Shown: positions 53,952 through 63,432, counted from the stretch's first letter. The stretch: DNA of 64,000 bases from Luteimonas viscosa (GCF_008244685.1 NZ_VTFT01000001.1:2583248-2647247), one strand, 5' to 3'. The notes: generated by a model from the letters alone, not told the origin. A program made the numbers and translations.

Positions 53952-55230
53952 GGCGGGGATGGCATGCACGGTGGTAATCATCGAGGACGGTGGCGACGTG
54001 CGCCATGACGAGGGAATGGGGATCGCGGGTGGCACGTCCCTCGCGCATGGCGTGCAGGGCGTGCGGGAGATGCTGGCTGAGCAGGGGCAGCGGCGGCGGC
54101 CGGTCGCGCAGGTTGGCGAACAGGCGCTGGCGGGCCCGCTCGATCGCGGGATCGGGCCAGTAGTAGCGGATGCGGTCGCTGAGGCTGTACGACAGGTCGA
54201 GCTCGAGTTGCGCGCCCTGCGCGTGGTAATGGCGCTGCCAGTGCCCGGGCTGCTCGCGCATGCGCGCAAGCGAGAGTTCGCGCAGGTTGGCGCGTGCGTC
54301 GGGTTCGACCGTCTCGCGTTCGATCGCATCGAGCGCCCACAGCGCCTCGCGCAGCGCGAACGTCAGGCCGGGGCCGACCTTGAGGATGGCGAAGTGGTCG
54401 CGCACCAGCGCCCGCAACGCGCCGGCGGTCTGGTAGTCGGTGGAATGCGCCTCGAACACCATGCCCGGCACGCTGGCGATCGCGTCGCTGAGCGCATGCG
54501 CCGCGTCGGGACGGTAATCGACGACCTCGTGGTGGTCGAACTCGACCCCCGGCTGCACGACCGAGGCGACCACCCGCGCCCATGCCGCCTCCAGCCCCGC
54601 GGCGGCGAAGGCCTGGCGGTGCGCCTCGATCGTCGCCAGGGCCGCCTGCGCCGTGGTGGGTTCCAGGCCTTCGATCGCCTCGGTGGCCCCGCCCGGCACC
54701 GGCACTTCGGTCCCGATCACGTAGACCGGCGGTTCGCCGCCGGCGCGGGCATGCGCGGCTTCCGCCGCCAGGCACAGGCGCACCGCGCGCTCGACGACCA
54801 CCGGTTCCGGCAGCGGCACCGGGTCGCCGGCGCAGGCCATCGAGCAGTCGAGGTGGATCTTGCGGAATCCCGCGGCGACGTAGGCATCGACCATCGCCTC
54901 GGCCTTGTCCATGGCCGCCGCGGCATCGAGCGCGGTCCACGGGTTGGGGCCGAGATGGTCGCCGCCGAGCGCGATGCGCGCCGGGTCGAAGCCGACGTCG
55001 ACGGCGATCGCGTGCACGAAGCGCACGAAGTCCGCAGGGACCATGCCGGTGTAGCCGCCGTCCTGGTTGACCTGGTTGCAGGTCGCCTCGAACAGCGCCA
55101 CCGGCGCCGCGACCGCCAGCGCATGGCGCAGCGCGGCCTCGATGACGATCGGATGGGCGGAACAGACCGAGGCGATGCCCACGGCCTCGCCGCGCTTGTG
55201 CCGTTCGATCAGGTCGAGCATGACGCGCAT
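53938..55230 (-). CDS. agaZ: AgaZ/GatZ-family tagatose bisphosphate aldolase-associated protein
   Basis: A 430-residue GatZ/KbaZ-family TIM-barrel protein: FEATCNQVNQDGGYTGM, ALGGDHLGPNPW, KIHLDCSMACAGDP and VIGTEVPVPGG are all signature stretches. In E. coli this protein is the non-catalytic subunit of tagatose-1,6-bisphosphate aldolase; in aga clusters it has been proposed to act as a tagatose-6-P kinase. No catalytic GatY/KbaY subunit is seen here, so aldol cleavage must use an enzyme encoded elsewhere. It lies 16 bases after the EamA gene. Confidence 0.9.
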   Translation of the reverse strand: MRVMLDLIERHKRGEAVGIASVCSAHPIVIEAALRHALAVAAPVALFEATCNQVNQDGGYTGMVPADFVRFVHAIAVDVGFDPARIALGGDHLGPNPWTALDAAAAMDKAEAMVDAYVAAGFRKIHLDCSMACAGDPVPLPEPVVVERAVRLCLAAEAAHARAGGEPPVYVIGTEVPVPGGATEAIEGLEPTTAQAALATIEAHRQAFAAAGLEAAWARVVASVVQPGVEFDHHEVVDYRPDAAHALSDAIASVPGMVFEAHSTDYQTAGALRALVRDHFAILKVGPGLTFALREALWALDAIERETVEPDARANLRELSLARMREQPGHWQRHYHAQGAQLELDLSYSLSDRIRYYWPDPAIERARQRLFANLRDRPPPLPLLSQHLPHALHAMREGRATRDPHSLVMAHVATVLDDYHRACHPRHDHR

Positions 55231-55246
55231 CGCATGCGACTCCGTG

Positions 55247-56155
55247 TCAGGGCGCCCGGGGCGCGGGGGCGTCGTGCTCGGGCTGCAGCACCAGCAGCAG
55301 CGAAGCCACCAGCGCCAGCGCGAGGCCGACCATCTTCAGGGGGCCGGGCACCACGCCGGCGATCAGCAGCGACAGCGCCGCGGTGACCAGCGGCGCGCCG
55401 GCATTGGTCAGCGGCGCGACCACGATCGCCTTGCCGTAGCGGAAGGCATAGACCAGCATCAGCGCGCCGACCGCGTTGAGGGTCTGGATCGCGGCGGCCA
55501 TCCACGGCCCGTCGAGGCCCAGGTTCAGCGGTTGCGTCCAGTCGGTCATGCCCCACGCCACCGGGATCAGCAGCAGCGCCCCGAGCATCATGTAGAAGAA
55601 GATGCTCTCGGCGCCGACGGTGTTGTTGGCCAGCTTCATGAAATAGGCCTGCACCCCCCAGGCCAGCATGATCAGCAGCGCCAGCGGGAACCAGCCCAGC
55701 CCCTGCGCGCCGCCGCCGAACGACAGGTCGAGCATCGGCAATGCCACCAGCGCCAGCGCGATGCCGAGCGCGCCGAGCCGGCCGGTACGCTCGCGCAGCA
55801 GCAGGAACGACAATGCGATCGTCACCACCGGCGACAGCGAGATCACCGGGAAGATGAAGTAGGCGGGCCCGGTGGTGAGCGCCTTGAACAGCACCATCTG
55901 CCCGCCTGCGCCCAGCAGGCCGATGGCCATGCCGTAGCCGATGGCGCCGGGGGTGCGGTCCAGCGACCAGCCGGTGCGCCACAGCACGAACAGCGCCGGC
56001 GGGATCATCGTCAGCGCCCATACGCAATACACCAGCGTGTCCGGAAAGCCGTGCTGCGAGGAAAGCCCCGCCAGCGCGCCCCAGACGCCCCACAGCAGGA
56101 CGGTCACCAGCGCATAGACCAGCCACGGGCGTCCCGTGCGCGGTGCCGCGCTCAT
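55247..56155 (-). CDS. EamA (drug/metabolite transporter superfamily) permease
   Basis: A 302-residue inner-membrane protein with ten predicted transmembrane helices, in two EamA repeats (about residues 10-140 and 155-290). YFIFPVISLSPVVTIALSFLL and IVVAPLTNAGAPLVTAALSLL are the paired helix ends. Being inside the aga-type operon, it is the best candidate for amino-sugar uptake across the inner membrane, replacing PTS or AgaP-type permeases; that is inference. Its ATG overlaps the GH36 stop (ATGA). Confidence 0.85.
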   Translation of the reverse strand: MSAAPRTGRPWLVYALVTVLLWGVWGALAGLSSQHGFPDTLVYCVWALTMIPPALFVLWRTGWSLDRTPGAIGYGMAIGLLGAGGQMVLFKALTTGPAYFIFPVISLSPVVTIALSFLLLRERTGRLGALGIALALVALPMLDLSFGGGAQGLGWFPLALLIMLAWGVQAYFMKLANNTVGAESIFFYMMLGALLLIPVAWGMTDWTQPLNLGLDGPWMAAAIQTLNAVGALMLVYAFRYGKAIVVAPLTNAGAPLVTAALSLLIAGVVPGPLKMVGLALALVASLLLVLQPEHDAPAPRAP

Positions 56156-58245
56156 GCGCCTTCGCCTTCGGGCAGCGCCTGCAGCAGCAGGAAGCCTTCG
56201 AATGCGGCGTCCAGCGTGTTCGCGCGTGAATCGACGACCCCCAGCTCGCGATCCTCGAACAGGTCGCGCACACGCCAGCGGCCCTTGCCGAGGCCGCGCA
56301 GTTGCAGCGGGCCGTTCCAGGCATCGGCGTAGAACGCGTAGTACATCGCGCCATCCTTCGCGATCGCGTGCGCCTCCGGCCTGTCGAAGCCGATGTCGTA
56401 CAGCGCGCCGCGATATTCGCCCTTCGGCAGCATGTGCGCCTTGTACAGGTCCACCCACTTGCGCCACAGCGCTTCCTTCTCCGGCGTCAGCACGAAGCCG
56501 CCGGGCGGCAGCGGGCCGGGGTTGGGACGGTCGGTGTCGCGCGGCCAGGTGAACTTGGTCGAGATCACCGCGCCGATGCCGACGCTGCTGGCGAAGTCCT
56601 GGCCGCCGGTGCTGAGTTCGACGTGGTCGCCGGCGTAGCTGCTGCCGCGCCCCATCAGCGCCTTGACGGTCTTGCCCTTGTGCCGCACCTGCCAGGACGA
56701 CAGCGGGTCGGACGAAGGGAACTGGTCGGTGGCCGGCAGGTTGTGGAACGCGAACGCGGTGCCGCAGGGGCACAGTTCCACCACCGCCTCGGGATTGGCC
56801 TCGCGCGCGGCGGCGTGGATCGCGTTCCAGAAGTCGGGCAGCTTCTCGCACGACTCGGCCGGGTGCGCGTGGTTGTGCGCGGGGTTATGGCAGGGTGCGA
56901 CCGCGTTGAGGTGCTGGCCGTCGAGCTTCAGTCCCTCGAAGCCCCATTCGCCGATCGCCTTCTTCACGAACGCGACGTAGTAATCGATGGTCTTGTCGTA
57001 GGCGGGGCACTGGGTGAGCGCGTTCCACCACGTCACCTTCTGGAAACCGCCGTATTCGTCCAGCAGCAGCATGTCGGGGTGCTGGTGCAGCACGTCGCTG
57101 CCGGGGTCGGCCGCCAGCGGCGCCAGCCACAGGCGCGGGCGCAGGCCCTGGGCGCGCACCGCATCGGTGAAGGCGCGCATGTCGGCGTCGCCGCGCGGGA
57201 ACTTGCGCAGGTCGATCGCCCAGTCGCCCTCGTTGGTCTGCCAGCCGTCGTCGAGCACCGCCCACTCGAACCCGAGTTCGCGCGCCTTGGGCAGGGTGGC
57301 CAGCACCTGCTCGGTGGTGAAGTCGCGCTCGTAGCCCCAGGCGCACCAGATCGGCGCGAAGGCGGAGTCCGGCACCTCGCGCGCGGCGATGCCCTGGTCG
57401 CCCAGCAGGCCGCGGTAGAGTTCAAGCGGGGCGTAGAAATCGCCGCTGTGCACGCACAGCAGCGTGCGCTCGGTCGTCAGCGTGCCGCCCGGCGGCAGCG
57501 TGGCCGGCTGCGCGCTTTCAAGCGCGATGCTGGCGCCGCGCGCGGTCTTGCGCACCGGCATGTCCAGCAGCCGCGGCATCGCCTCGACATGGCCCACGGC
57601 CAGGCCGCCGTCGCGGCGCCACAGGTCGGCCACCGGCGTGCCGCCACCGTAGTCGGACGAATCCATCGCCAGGGTGTTGCGCTGGTTGAAGTCGGCGTCC
57701 ACCGGCTGCACCCAGTCGCGCCGGTCGGTATGGGTGGCGCCGGAGAAGCTCCAGAAGCCCCCGGGCGCATCGTCCAGCTCGTACGCGGCGTTGCGCCAGC
57801 CGGCCAGCTCCAGCGGGGCGTCGCCGCCGTTGCGGTAGGTGGTGGCCAGGATCGCCAGGCCCGGATAGCGTGCGTAGAAGGTCAGGTCGACGGTCTTCTC
57901 GATCCCGCCGGCCGAGCGGCCGCGCAGGACATGGCGGCGTCCGCTGCCGTGGCGCGCGTCGTCCAGCGGTTGGATGCGCTCGTCGGCGAAGGCGAAGTCC
58001 TGCAGTTCGGTGCCGTCGGCCAGCAGCAGCACTTCGCTGGGCTGGAAGCCGGTCATCGCGTTGCCGCCGCGCTCGATCGCGGTATGCATGCGCGCGTCGA
58101 AGCGGATGGCCAGGCGGTCGTCGTGCGCCACCGCGCGTGCCGGCCGGGAGGACCCGGCACGCGCGGCGGACAAGGAGGGGAGCGCGGCCAGCGCGACGGT
58201 GCCGGCGGCCAGCTTGAGGACGGTGCGGCGTCCGATCGGGGTCAT
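56152..58245 (-). CDS. GH36-like alpha-galactosidase / alpha-N-acetylgalactosaminidase
   Basis: A 697-residue exported glycosidase of clan GH-D. The N-terminus has a Tat-like GRRTVLKLAAG with a signal peptide to about residue 30. A beta-sandwich domain (about 35-300) precedes the (beta/alpha)8 barrel. GLKLDGQHL holds the predicted nucleophile Asp442, and FPSSDPLSSW the predicted acid/base Asp513. Terminal alpha-Gal and alpha-GalNAc are both possible for GH36; the aga context favours alpha-GalNAc. It is first in a five-gene operon, with TTTCG repeats (58310-58335) upstream as probable AgaR sites. Confidence 0.82.
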   Translation of the reverse strand: MTPIGRRTVLKLAAGTVALAALPSLSAARAGSSRPARAVAHDDRLAIRFDARMHTAIERGGNAMTGFQPSEVLLLADGTELQDFAFADERIQPLDDARHGSGRRHVLRGRSAGGIEKTVDLTFYARYPGLAILATTYRNGGDAPLELAGWRNAAYELDDAPGGFWSFSGATHTDRRDWVQPVDADFNQRNTLAMDSSDYGGGTPVADLWRRDGGLAVGHVEAMPRLLDMPVRKTARGASIALESAQPATLPPGGTLTTERTLLCVHSGDFYAPLELYRGLLGDQGIAAREVPDSAFAPIWCAWGYERDFTTEQVLATLPKARELGFEWAVLDDGWQTNEGDWAIDLRKFPRGDADMRAFTDAVRAQGLRPRLWLAPLAADPGSDVLHQHPDMLLLDEYGGFQKVTWWNALTQCPAYDKTIDYYVAFVKKAIGEWGFEGLKLDGQHLNAVAPCHNPAHNHAHPAESCEKLPDFWNAIHAAAREANPEAVVELCPCGTAFAFHNLPATDQFPSSDPLSSWQVRHKGKTVKALMGRGSSYAGDHVELSTGGQDFASSVGIGAVISTKFTWPRDTDRPNPGPLPPGGFVLTPEKEALWRKWVDLYKAHMLPKGEYRGALYDIGFDRPEAHAIAKDGAMYYAFYADAWNGPLQLRGLGKGRWRVRDLFEDRELGVVDSRANTLDAAFEGFLLLQALPEGEGA

Positions 58246-58309
58246 GGGACGGTTCCGAAGGAGTGCGGGGGCATTCTGCGTGACGGGCCCCAGCGATGCA
58301 ACATTTTTG

Positions 58310-58335
58310 TTTCGATATGTTGTATATAAGTTTCG
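58310..58335. promoter_or_regulatory. AgaR-type TTTCG sites, GH36/amidohydrolase divergent promoter
   Basis: TTTCG occurs at 58310-58314 and 58331-58335, about two helical turns apart, in an AT-rich stretch (ATATGTTGTATATAAG) between divergent genes. TTTCG repeats are typical of DeoR-family AgaR operators. The same pentamer recurs at the repressor/receptor promoter. Confidence 0.68.
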
Positions 58336-58357
58336 TTACATTCCGACGGAGCCCGCG

Positions 58358-59482
58358 ATGCACGCCCGGTCCCTTGCCTGCCTCGGCGCGATCCTGGCGC
58401 TCGCGACCGCCTGCGCGCCGGTCGCCACCACCCCCGCCGTGGCCGATGCGGCCGCGAAGGATGCGACCTACACCATGGCCGATTTCGCCCGCGTGGCGAA
58501 GTTCGACGCGCACGTGCACGCCAACACCTCCCAGCGCGCCTTCCTCGATCAGGCCGCGGCCGACAACTTCGAACTGCTGACGATCAACGTCGACTACCCG
58601 GTGTTCCCGTCGATCGCCGACCAGCGCACCGCCGCGCTCGCGCTGGCGAAGGCCGATCCCGCGCGCCTGCACTGGGCCGCCACGTTCTCGATGGACGGCT
58701 TCGGCACCCCGCAGTGGCGCAGTTCGGTCGGGCAGGCGGTCGACGCCGCGGCCGATGAGGGCGCGCTGGCGGTCAAGATCTGGAAGAACGTGGGCATGAT
58801 CGAGAAGGATGCGGACGGGCGCCTGGTCATGCTCGACCATCCCGCGCTGGCGCCGGTGGCCGAACACGTGCGCGCGCGCGGCCTGGCCCTGATCGGCCAC
58901 CAGGGCGAGCCGCACAACTGCTGGCTGCCGCTGGAGCAGATGACCACCGACAACGACCGCGAGTACTTCGCCAACCACCCGCAGTACCACATGTACCTGC
59001 ATCCGGACGAGCCTTCGTACGAGGACCACATGGCGGTGCGCGACCGCTTCGTGGCCGCGCATCCGCGGCTGCGTTTCGTCGGCGCGCACATGGCCAGCCT
59101 CGAATACGACGTCGATCGCCTGGGCGCGTTCCTCGACCGGTTCCCCAACGCCAGCATCGACCTCGCCGCACGCATGAGCCAGGTGCAATACCAGTCCGTG
59201 CGCGACCGCGAGCGCGTGCGCCGCTTCTTCATCCGCCACCAGGACCGGATTCTCTACGGCACCGACCTCACCCAGGCGCCGGACACGGAGCCGGACGAGA
59301 TGCGCCGCACCGCCCACACGGTCTGGACGGCGGACTGGCGCTATCTGGCGACCGCCGAAACCCAGCACGTGGACATGATCGGCGCGGACGTGGCGGGCCT
59401 GGCGCTGCCACGTGCGGTGATCGACAAGATCTACCACCACAATGCGCGTCGCGTGTTCCTGCGGGAAGGCAACGCCGATTGA
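58358..59482 (+). CDS. Amidohydrolase-family lipoprotein
   Basis: A 374-residue exported TIM-barrel metal hydrolase (amidohydrolase_2-like). A lipoprotein signal ends in LATAC (Cys19). The metal-binding FDAHVHAN is at about residue 47, GHQGEPHNCW at about 180, FVGAHMASLE at about 245 and the catalytic-type ILYGTDLTQAP at about 300. GGAG before the ATG at 58358 supports the start. It is divergent from the GH36 operon, sharing the TTTCG operator region. It could remove an acyl group or hydrolyse an amide or lactone in the periplasm. It is unlikely to be the GalNAc-6-P deacetylase, which acts on a cytoplasmic substrate. Exact substrate unknown. Confidence 0.8.
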   Translation: MHARSLACLGAILALATACAPVATTPAVADAAAKDATYTMADFARVAKFDAHVHANTSQRAFLDQAAADNFELLTINVDYPVFPSIADQRTAALALAKADPARLHWAATFSMDGFGTPQWRSSVGQAVDAAADEGALAVKIWKNVGMIEKDADGRLVMLDHPALAPVAEHVRARGLALIGHQGEPHNCWLPLEQMTTDNDREYFANHPQYHMYLHPDEPSYEDHMAVRDRFVAAHPRLRFVGAHMASLEYDVDRLGAFLDRFPNASIDLAARMSQVQYQSVRDRERVRRFFIRHQDRILYGTDLTQAPDTEPDEMRRTAHTVWTADWRYLATAETQHVDMIGADVAGLALPRAVIDKIYHHNARRVFLREGNAD

Positions 59483-59582
59483 CGTCGCGCGCGATGCGTT
59501 CCGATCGACGGCGACGCGGCCGTTTCCGGGTCATGTACGCATGCATCCGCATGCGTCGAAGCACGTGGCTGGCCGGGACGAC

Positions 59583-60362
59583 CTAGGCCAGCAGCAGTTC
59601 GAAACCGAGCTGCTGGCTGGCGGCGCGGATGTCCTCCGGCGCGCCGGTATCGGTGATCAGCGTGTCGAGGTCGGTGACCGGGATGATGCGGTGCAGGCAC
59701 ACGGTGCCGAACTTCGAGCTGTCGGTGATCGCGACCACCACGCGCGCGGCCTCGACCATCTTGCGGTTGAGCATCGCCTCGGGCTCGTAGTGCGTGGTGA
59801 TCCCGCGCTCGAGATCGAAGCCGTCGACCCCGAGGAACAGCCGGTCCACGTGCAGCGCGTCGAGCGCCTCGACGGTGAGCCCGCCGTAGAAGGCCATGTT
59901 CTTGCGGCGCAGCTCGCCGCCGAGCATCACGATGCGGATGTTGTTCTTCGGGGTCAGCGCGGCCAGCACGTTGAAGTCGTTGGTGACCACGGTGACGTCG
60001 ATGTTCGGCAGCGCCTCGGCCAGCTGGATGGCGGTGGTGCCCGAATCGATCGCGATGGTGTCGCCGGCCTTGACCAGGGTCGCCGCGCGCAGCCCGATGC
60101 GGCGCTTCTCGTCGAGGTGCGAGGTGCGCTTGGCCTCGTAGGGCGGTTCGGACAGGGCGCCGCCGACCACGTGGCTGTCGATCGCGCCGCCGTAGGCGCG
60201 GGCCATGACCCCGCGCTCGGCGAGGTAGCGCAGGTCCTTGCGTACCGTCTGCATGCTGACGCCGAAACGGCGCGCCAGCGCGGTCACCTGCACGCTGCCG
60301 TGCTGGCGCACGAGTTCGCTGATCTGCAGGCGTCTCTGGCTGGTGTCGCGGGTGGCGGCCAT
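59583..60362 (-). CDS. agaR: DeoR-family repressor, AgaR-like
   Basis: A 259-residue regulator. The N-terminal DeoR helix-turn-helix (about residues 10-60: VTALARRFGVSMQTVRKDLRYL) is followed by the DeoRC sugar-phosphate-sensing domain with DSGTTAIQLAEAL, NDFNVLAAL, LGGELRRKNMAFYG and FLGVDGFD. It most resembles AgaR, which senses amino-sugar phosphates in GalNAc catabolism. It is divergent from TonB receptor 4. Paired TTTCG repeats in the shared promoter (60397-60456) are its probable targets, with others before the GH36 operon. Confidence 0.85.
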   Translation of the reverse strand: MAATRDTSQRRLQISELVRQHGSVQVTALARRFGVSMQTVRKDLRYLAERGVMARAYGGAIDSHVVGGALSEPPYEAKRTSHLDEKRRIGLRAATLVKAGDTIAIDSGTTAIQLAEALPNIDVTVVTNDFNVLAALTPKNNIRIVMLGGELRRKNMAFYGGLTVEALDALHVDRLFLGVDGFDLERGITTHYEPEAMLNRKMVEAARVVVAITDSSKFGTVCLHRIIPVTDLDTLITDTGAPEDIRAASQQLGFELLLA

Positions 60363-60396
60363 GGGGTCCTTTCCTCTGCGGTCGGAGTATGCGACA

Positions 60397-60456
60397 TTTC
60401 GTTAAATTTCGCTATTGATGCGAAACGAAACATAGGATAGGCTCGGTTTCGTTTCG
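60397..60456. promoter_or_regulatory. AgaR-type operators, repressor/receptor promoter
   Basis: Six copies of TTTCG in three pairs: 60397 and 60407 (forward), 60421 and 60426 (reverse, CGAAACGAAA), 60447 and 60452 (forward, TTTCGTTTCG). They fill the 131-bp divergent promoter of agaR and receptor 4. Confidence 0.82.
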
Positions 60457-60493
60457 TTCACCTTCCGCCCGCTACCGCCCCGAGGAGACCTCC

Positions 60494-63373
60494 GTGACGA
60501 CCGTCCGACTGCACCGGAAAACGCTCGCCTTCAGCATCGCCCTGGCGATGCTGGCGCCGTATCCCCTCCTCGCCCAGCAGTCCGACCCCGCCGCGGTCGA
60601 ACCGTCCGCTGCGGAACCGGCACCGGGCAGCGACGAGGCGATCGAGTCGATGGAGACCGTGGTGGTCACGGGCGTCCGCGGCAGCCTGGCGCGCGCCACC
60701 GAGCTCAAGCGCGATTCCTCGACCGTGCAGGATTCGATCAGCGCGCTGGAACTGGGCAAGTTCCCCGACGACAACGTCGCCGACTCGCTGAGCCACATCA
60801 CAGGCGTCTCGATCTCGCGCACGGCGGGGGGCGAAGGGCAGCGGGTGAGCGTGCGCGGGCTCGGCCCGGAATACACGCTGACCACCTTCAACGGCCGCAT
60901 CCTCGCCACCGACGGCGCCGGCCGCGACTTCGCCTACGACGTGCTCCCGGCCGACGTCATCAGCGGCGCCGACGTGATCAAGGGCGCGCAGGCCTCGCTG
61001 ACCGAGGGCGCGATCGGCGGCCTGGTCAACCTGCGTTCGGCCAGCCCGTTCGACCGCACCGGGCAGCACGGCGCGCTGCGCCTGGAAGGCGACCGCAACC
61101 TGATGTCGGAATACGACGGCGGCAAGCTGTCGGCCGTCTACAGCAACACCTACGCCGACGATACCTTCGGCGTGCTGGTCGGCCTGGTCTACGCGAAGCG
61201 CAAGGACCGCACCGACGTCGCCGGCAACGATGGCGGCTGGAGCCGCAACGCCGATCCGAACGACGAGAGCTGGCTGTGGGGCAACACCTGGGGCGGCCAT
61301 ATCGATCCCGACGGCAACGGCGTGCTCGACGAGGACGAATACGGCCTGATCGGCCCCGGCCAGTTCCGGGTCGGTTCGATCCTGGAAGAGAAGAAGCGCA
61401 CGGCGCTGTCGGCCAAGCTGGAGTGGCGGCCGAGCGACAGCGTGAGGATCTCGGTCGACGGCCTGAAGACGCGGCTCGATTCGCCGCAGGTCGGCTACCA
61501 GCAGTCGTACTATCCGCTGTTCGCGCCGGGGCGCTGGTCGAACATGACCATCAACGACGGCATCGTCACCGACTTCACCATGGACAACCCCGATCCGGAG
61601 ATGCGGCTCAATCCCGAGCTGCTGAACCAGACCGAGTACCGGGTGGTCGATACCGACCTGTACGGCGTCAACGGGCAATGGAAGGTCAACGACGACTTCA
61701 CCCTCACCGCCGACCTGTACCGCTCCACCTCCAGCCGCTATTCCGGTGGACAGGATTCGTACGTGGTGCTGCGCATGAACCAGCCCAACGTGGCGCGGAT
61801 CTGGCTGGACGGCGGCGTGCCGAACGTGCAGGCGACCTTCGCCGACGGCCGCGACCTGATCGGCGGCCTGGCGGCCGGCCAGTTCGGCGCGGACGATTTC
61901 AACACGCACTACTTCTCGCTGGCCGGCGACAACATCGACGACCGGATCACCGGAGGCGCCGTCGCCGGCGAGCTGTTCGTCGGCGAACTCGGCATCGACA
62001 GACTGAAGTTCGGCGTCAACCGCACCGACCGGCGCAAGGCCCGCGACCTGGTCAACAACGCCCTCAACGGCGGCGCGGACTACTACTCCGGCGGCAACGC
62101 GATCAACGTCGGCGACCTCGGCGGCAGCGTGATCTCGGACACCTTCAACCTGCCCAACTTCATGAGCGGCGTGTCGTCGGTGTTCCCGCGCTCGTTCCTG
62201 GGCTTCGACGTGCCCGGCTACATCGCCGCGCTCGAGGCCTACGACGGCAATCCGCGCCCGGGCGGCGGCAGCTACGACTACGCCGCGGCGGCGCCAGTAT
62301 GGAACCCGCTGCAGAGCTATCGAGTGTCGGAAAAGACGCTGGCGAGTTATATCGAGCTGGACCTGTCGGGCGAGCGCTGGAGCGGCAACGTCGGCCTGCG
62401 CCTGGTCAAGACGCGCACCACCGCGCAGGCTTGGGACGCGGAGATCCTGAGCATCGTCGAGTTCGGCGCCTTCAACTACTCGGCCGTCTACGCCGAGCCG
62501 TCGTCGGTCTACCAGGAATCGGAATACACCTACGCCCTGCCGACGGCCAACTTCACCTGGCGCTTCACCGACGACCTGCAATTGCGCCTGGGCGCCGCCA
62601 AGACCATGGCGCGCCCGGCGGTGAGCCAGCTGGCGCCGACCAACACCACCGAGAGCGTGGCCTGGGGCGAGTTCACCCAGATCTACGGCGGCAACGCCGA
62701 ACTCGAGCCCTACAGCGCGAAGCAGGCGGACGCATCTCTGGAGTGGTACTTCGCCGAGAACTCGATCGCCAACTTCGCCGTCTTCCGCAAGCGCATCGAG
62801 AACCAGATCACCACCAGCTGGGAGCCCGGCCAGGACATCGGCGTGGGCCCGATCGTCGACACCGACGGCAACCCGGTGACCGATGGCCCGACCCTGTTCA
62901 ACATCATGCGCCCGATCAACGGCGACTACGCCAAGGTCCATGGCTTCGAGGCGGGCCTGCAGCACTTCTGGGAAAGCGGATTCGGCTTCCGCGCGCAGTA
63001 CACACGCAACTGGTCGAGCAGCTGGGTCGACGACGAGGAGCGTCCGCTGGAAGGCATCGCGCCGTCGGTCTACTCGCTGGGGGTGATGTACGAGAAGGGC
63101 CCGTGGTCGCTGGGCGCGACCGCCGACCGCACCGACGGTTTCGTCACCGCCATCAACGTGCTCGGCGGCGGCTACAACGAAGAGGCAGACCCGATCACCT
63201 GGCTCACCGCGCACGCGTCCTACAACGTCAACGACGACTTCACCGTGTCGCTGGAGGGCAGCAACCTGCTCGACGAGGCCAATACCTACAGCATCAACGG
63301 CAATCCGCTGCTGTCGCAGGGGTACTACCGCTACGGTCGTTCGATCACGGTGGGCCTGAGCTACCGGTTCTGA
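60494..63373 (+). CDS. TonB-dependent receptor 4 (aga locus)
   Basis: A 959-residue outer-membrane receptor of the long sugar-type class. The signal peptide spans about residues 1-28 (ending LLAQ), followed by the TonB box region (METVVVTGVRG), a plug with GKFPDDNVADSLSHITGVSI and VRGLGPEYTLTTFNGR, and a barrel ending SYRF. The GTG at 60494 has GAGGAGA 6-12 bases ahead. It is divergent from AgaR and shares its operators. I infer import of GalNAc-containing oligosaccharides, comparable to the outer-membrane components of aga regulons. The next gene, 59 bases downstream, is probably cotranscribed. Confidence 0.92.
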   Translation: MTTVRLHRKTLAFSIALAMLAPYPLLAQQSDPAAVEPSAAEPAPGSDEAIESMETVVVTGVRGSLARATELKRDSSTVQDSISALELGKFPDDNVADSLSHITGVSISRTAGGEGQRVSVRGLGPEYTLTTFNGRILATDGAGRDFAYDVLPADVISGADVIKGAQASLTEGAIGGLVNLRSASPFDRTGQHGALRLEGDRNLMSEYDGGKLSAVYSNTYADDTFGVLVGLVYAKRKDRTDVAGNDGGWSRNADPNDESWLWGNTWGGHIDPDGNGVLDEDEYGLIGPGQFRVGSILEEKKRTALSAKLEWRPSDSVRISVDGLKTRLDSPQVGYQQSYYPLFAPGRWSNMTINDGIVTDFTMDNPDPEMRLNPELLNQTEYRVVDTDLYGVNGQWKVNDDFTLTADLYRSTSSRYSGGQDSYVVLRMNQPNVARIWLDGGVPNVQATFADGRDLIGGLAAGQFGADDFNTHYFSLAGDNIDDRITGGAVAGELFVGELGIDRLKFGVNRTDRRKARDLVNNALNGGADYYSGGNAINVGDLGGSVISDTFNLPNFMSGVSSVFPRSFLGFDVPGYIAALEAYDGNPRPGGGSYDYAAAAPVWNPLQSYRVSEKTLASYIELDLSGERWSGNVGLRLVKTRTTAQAWDAEILSIVEFGAFNYSAVYAEPSSVYQESEYTYALPTANFTWRFTDDLQLRLGAAKTMARPAVSQLAPTNTTESVAWGEFTQIYGGNAELEPYSAKQADASLEWYFAENSIANFAVFRKRIENQITTSWEPGQDIGVGPIVDTDGNPVTDGPTLFNIMRPINGDYAKVHGFEAGLQHFWESGFGFRAQYTRNWSSSWVDDEERPLEGIAPSVYSLGVMYEKGPWSLGATADRTDGFVTAINVLGGGYNEEADPITWLTAHASYNVNDDFTVSLEGSNLLDEANTYSINGNPLLSQGYYRYGRSITVGLSYRF

Positions 63374-63432
63374 CGGTTCCGCGCGGCCAGCCTGCCTGGC
63401 CGGCCGCTTCCATGGAGTAAGGAGTCGAGGCG

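Noticed and set aside
58358..59482. GalNAc-6-phosphate deacetylase (AgaA)
   Set aside because: The protein is an exported lipoprotein of the amidohydrolase_2 type and lacks the NagA-like features expected of the cytoplasmic enzyme.
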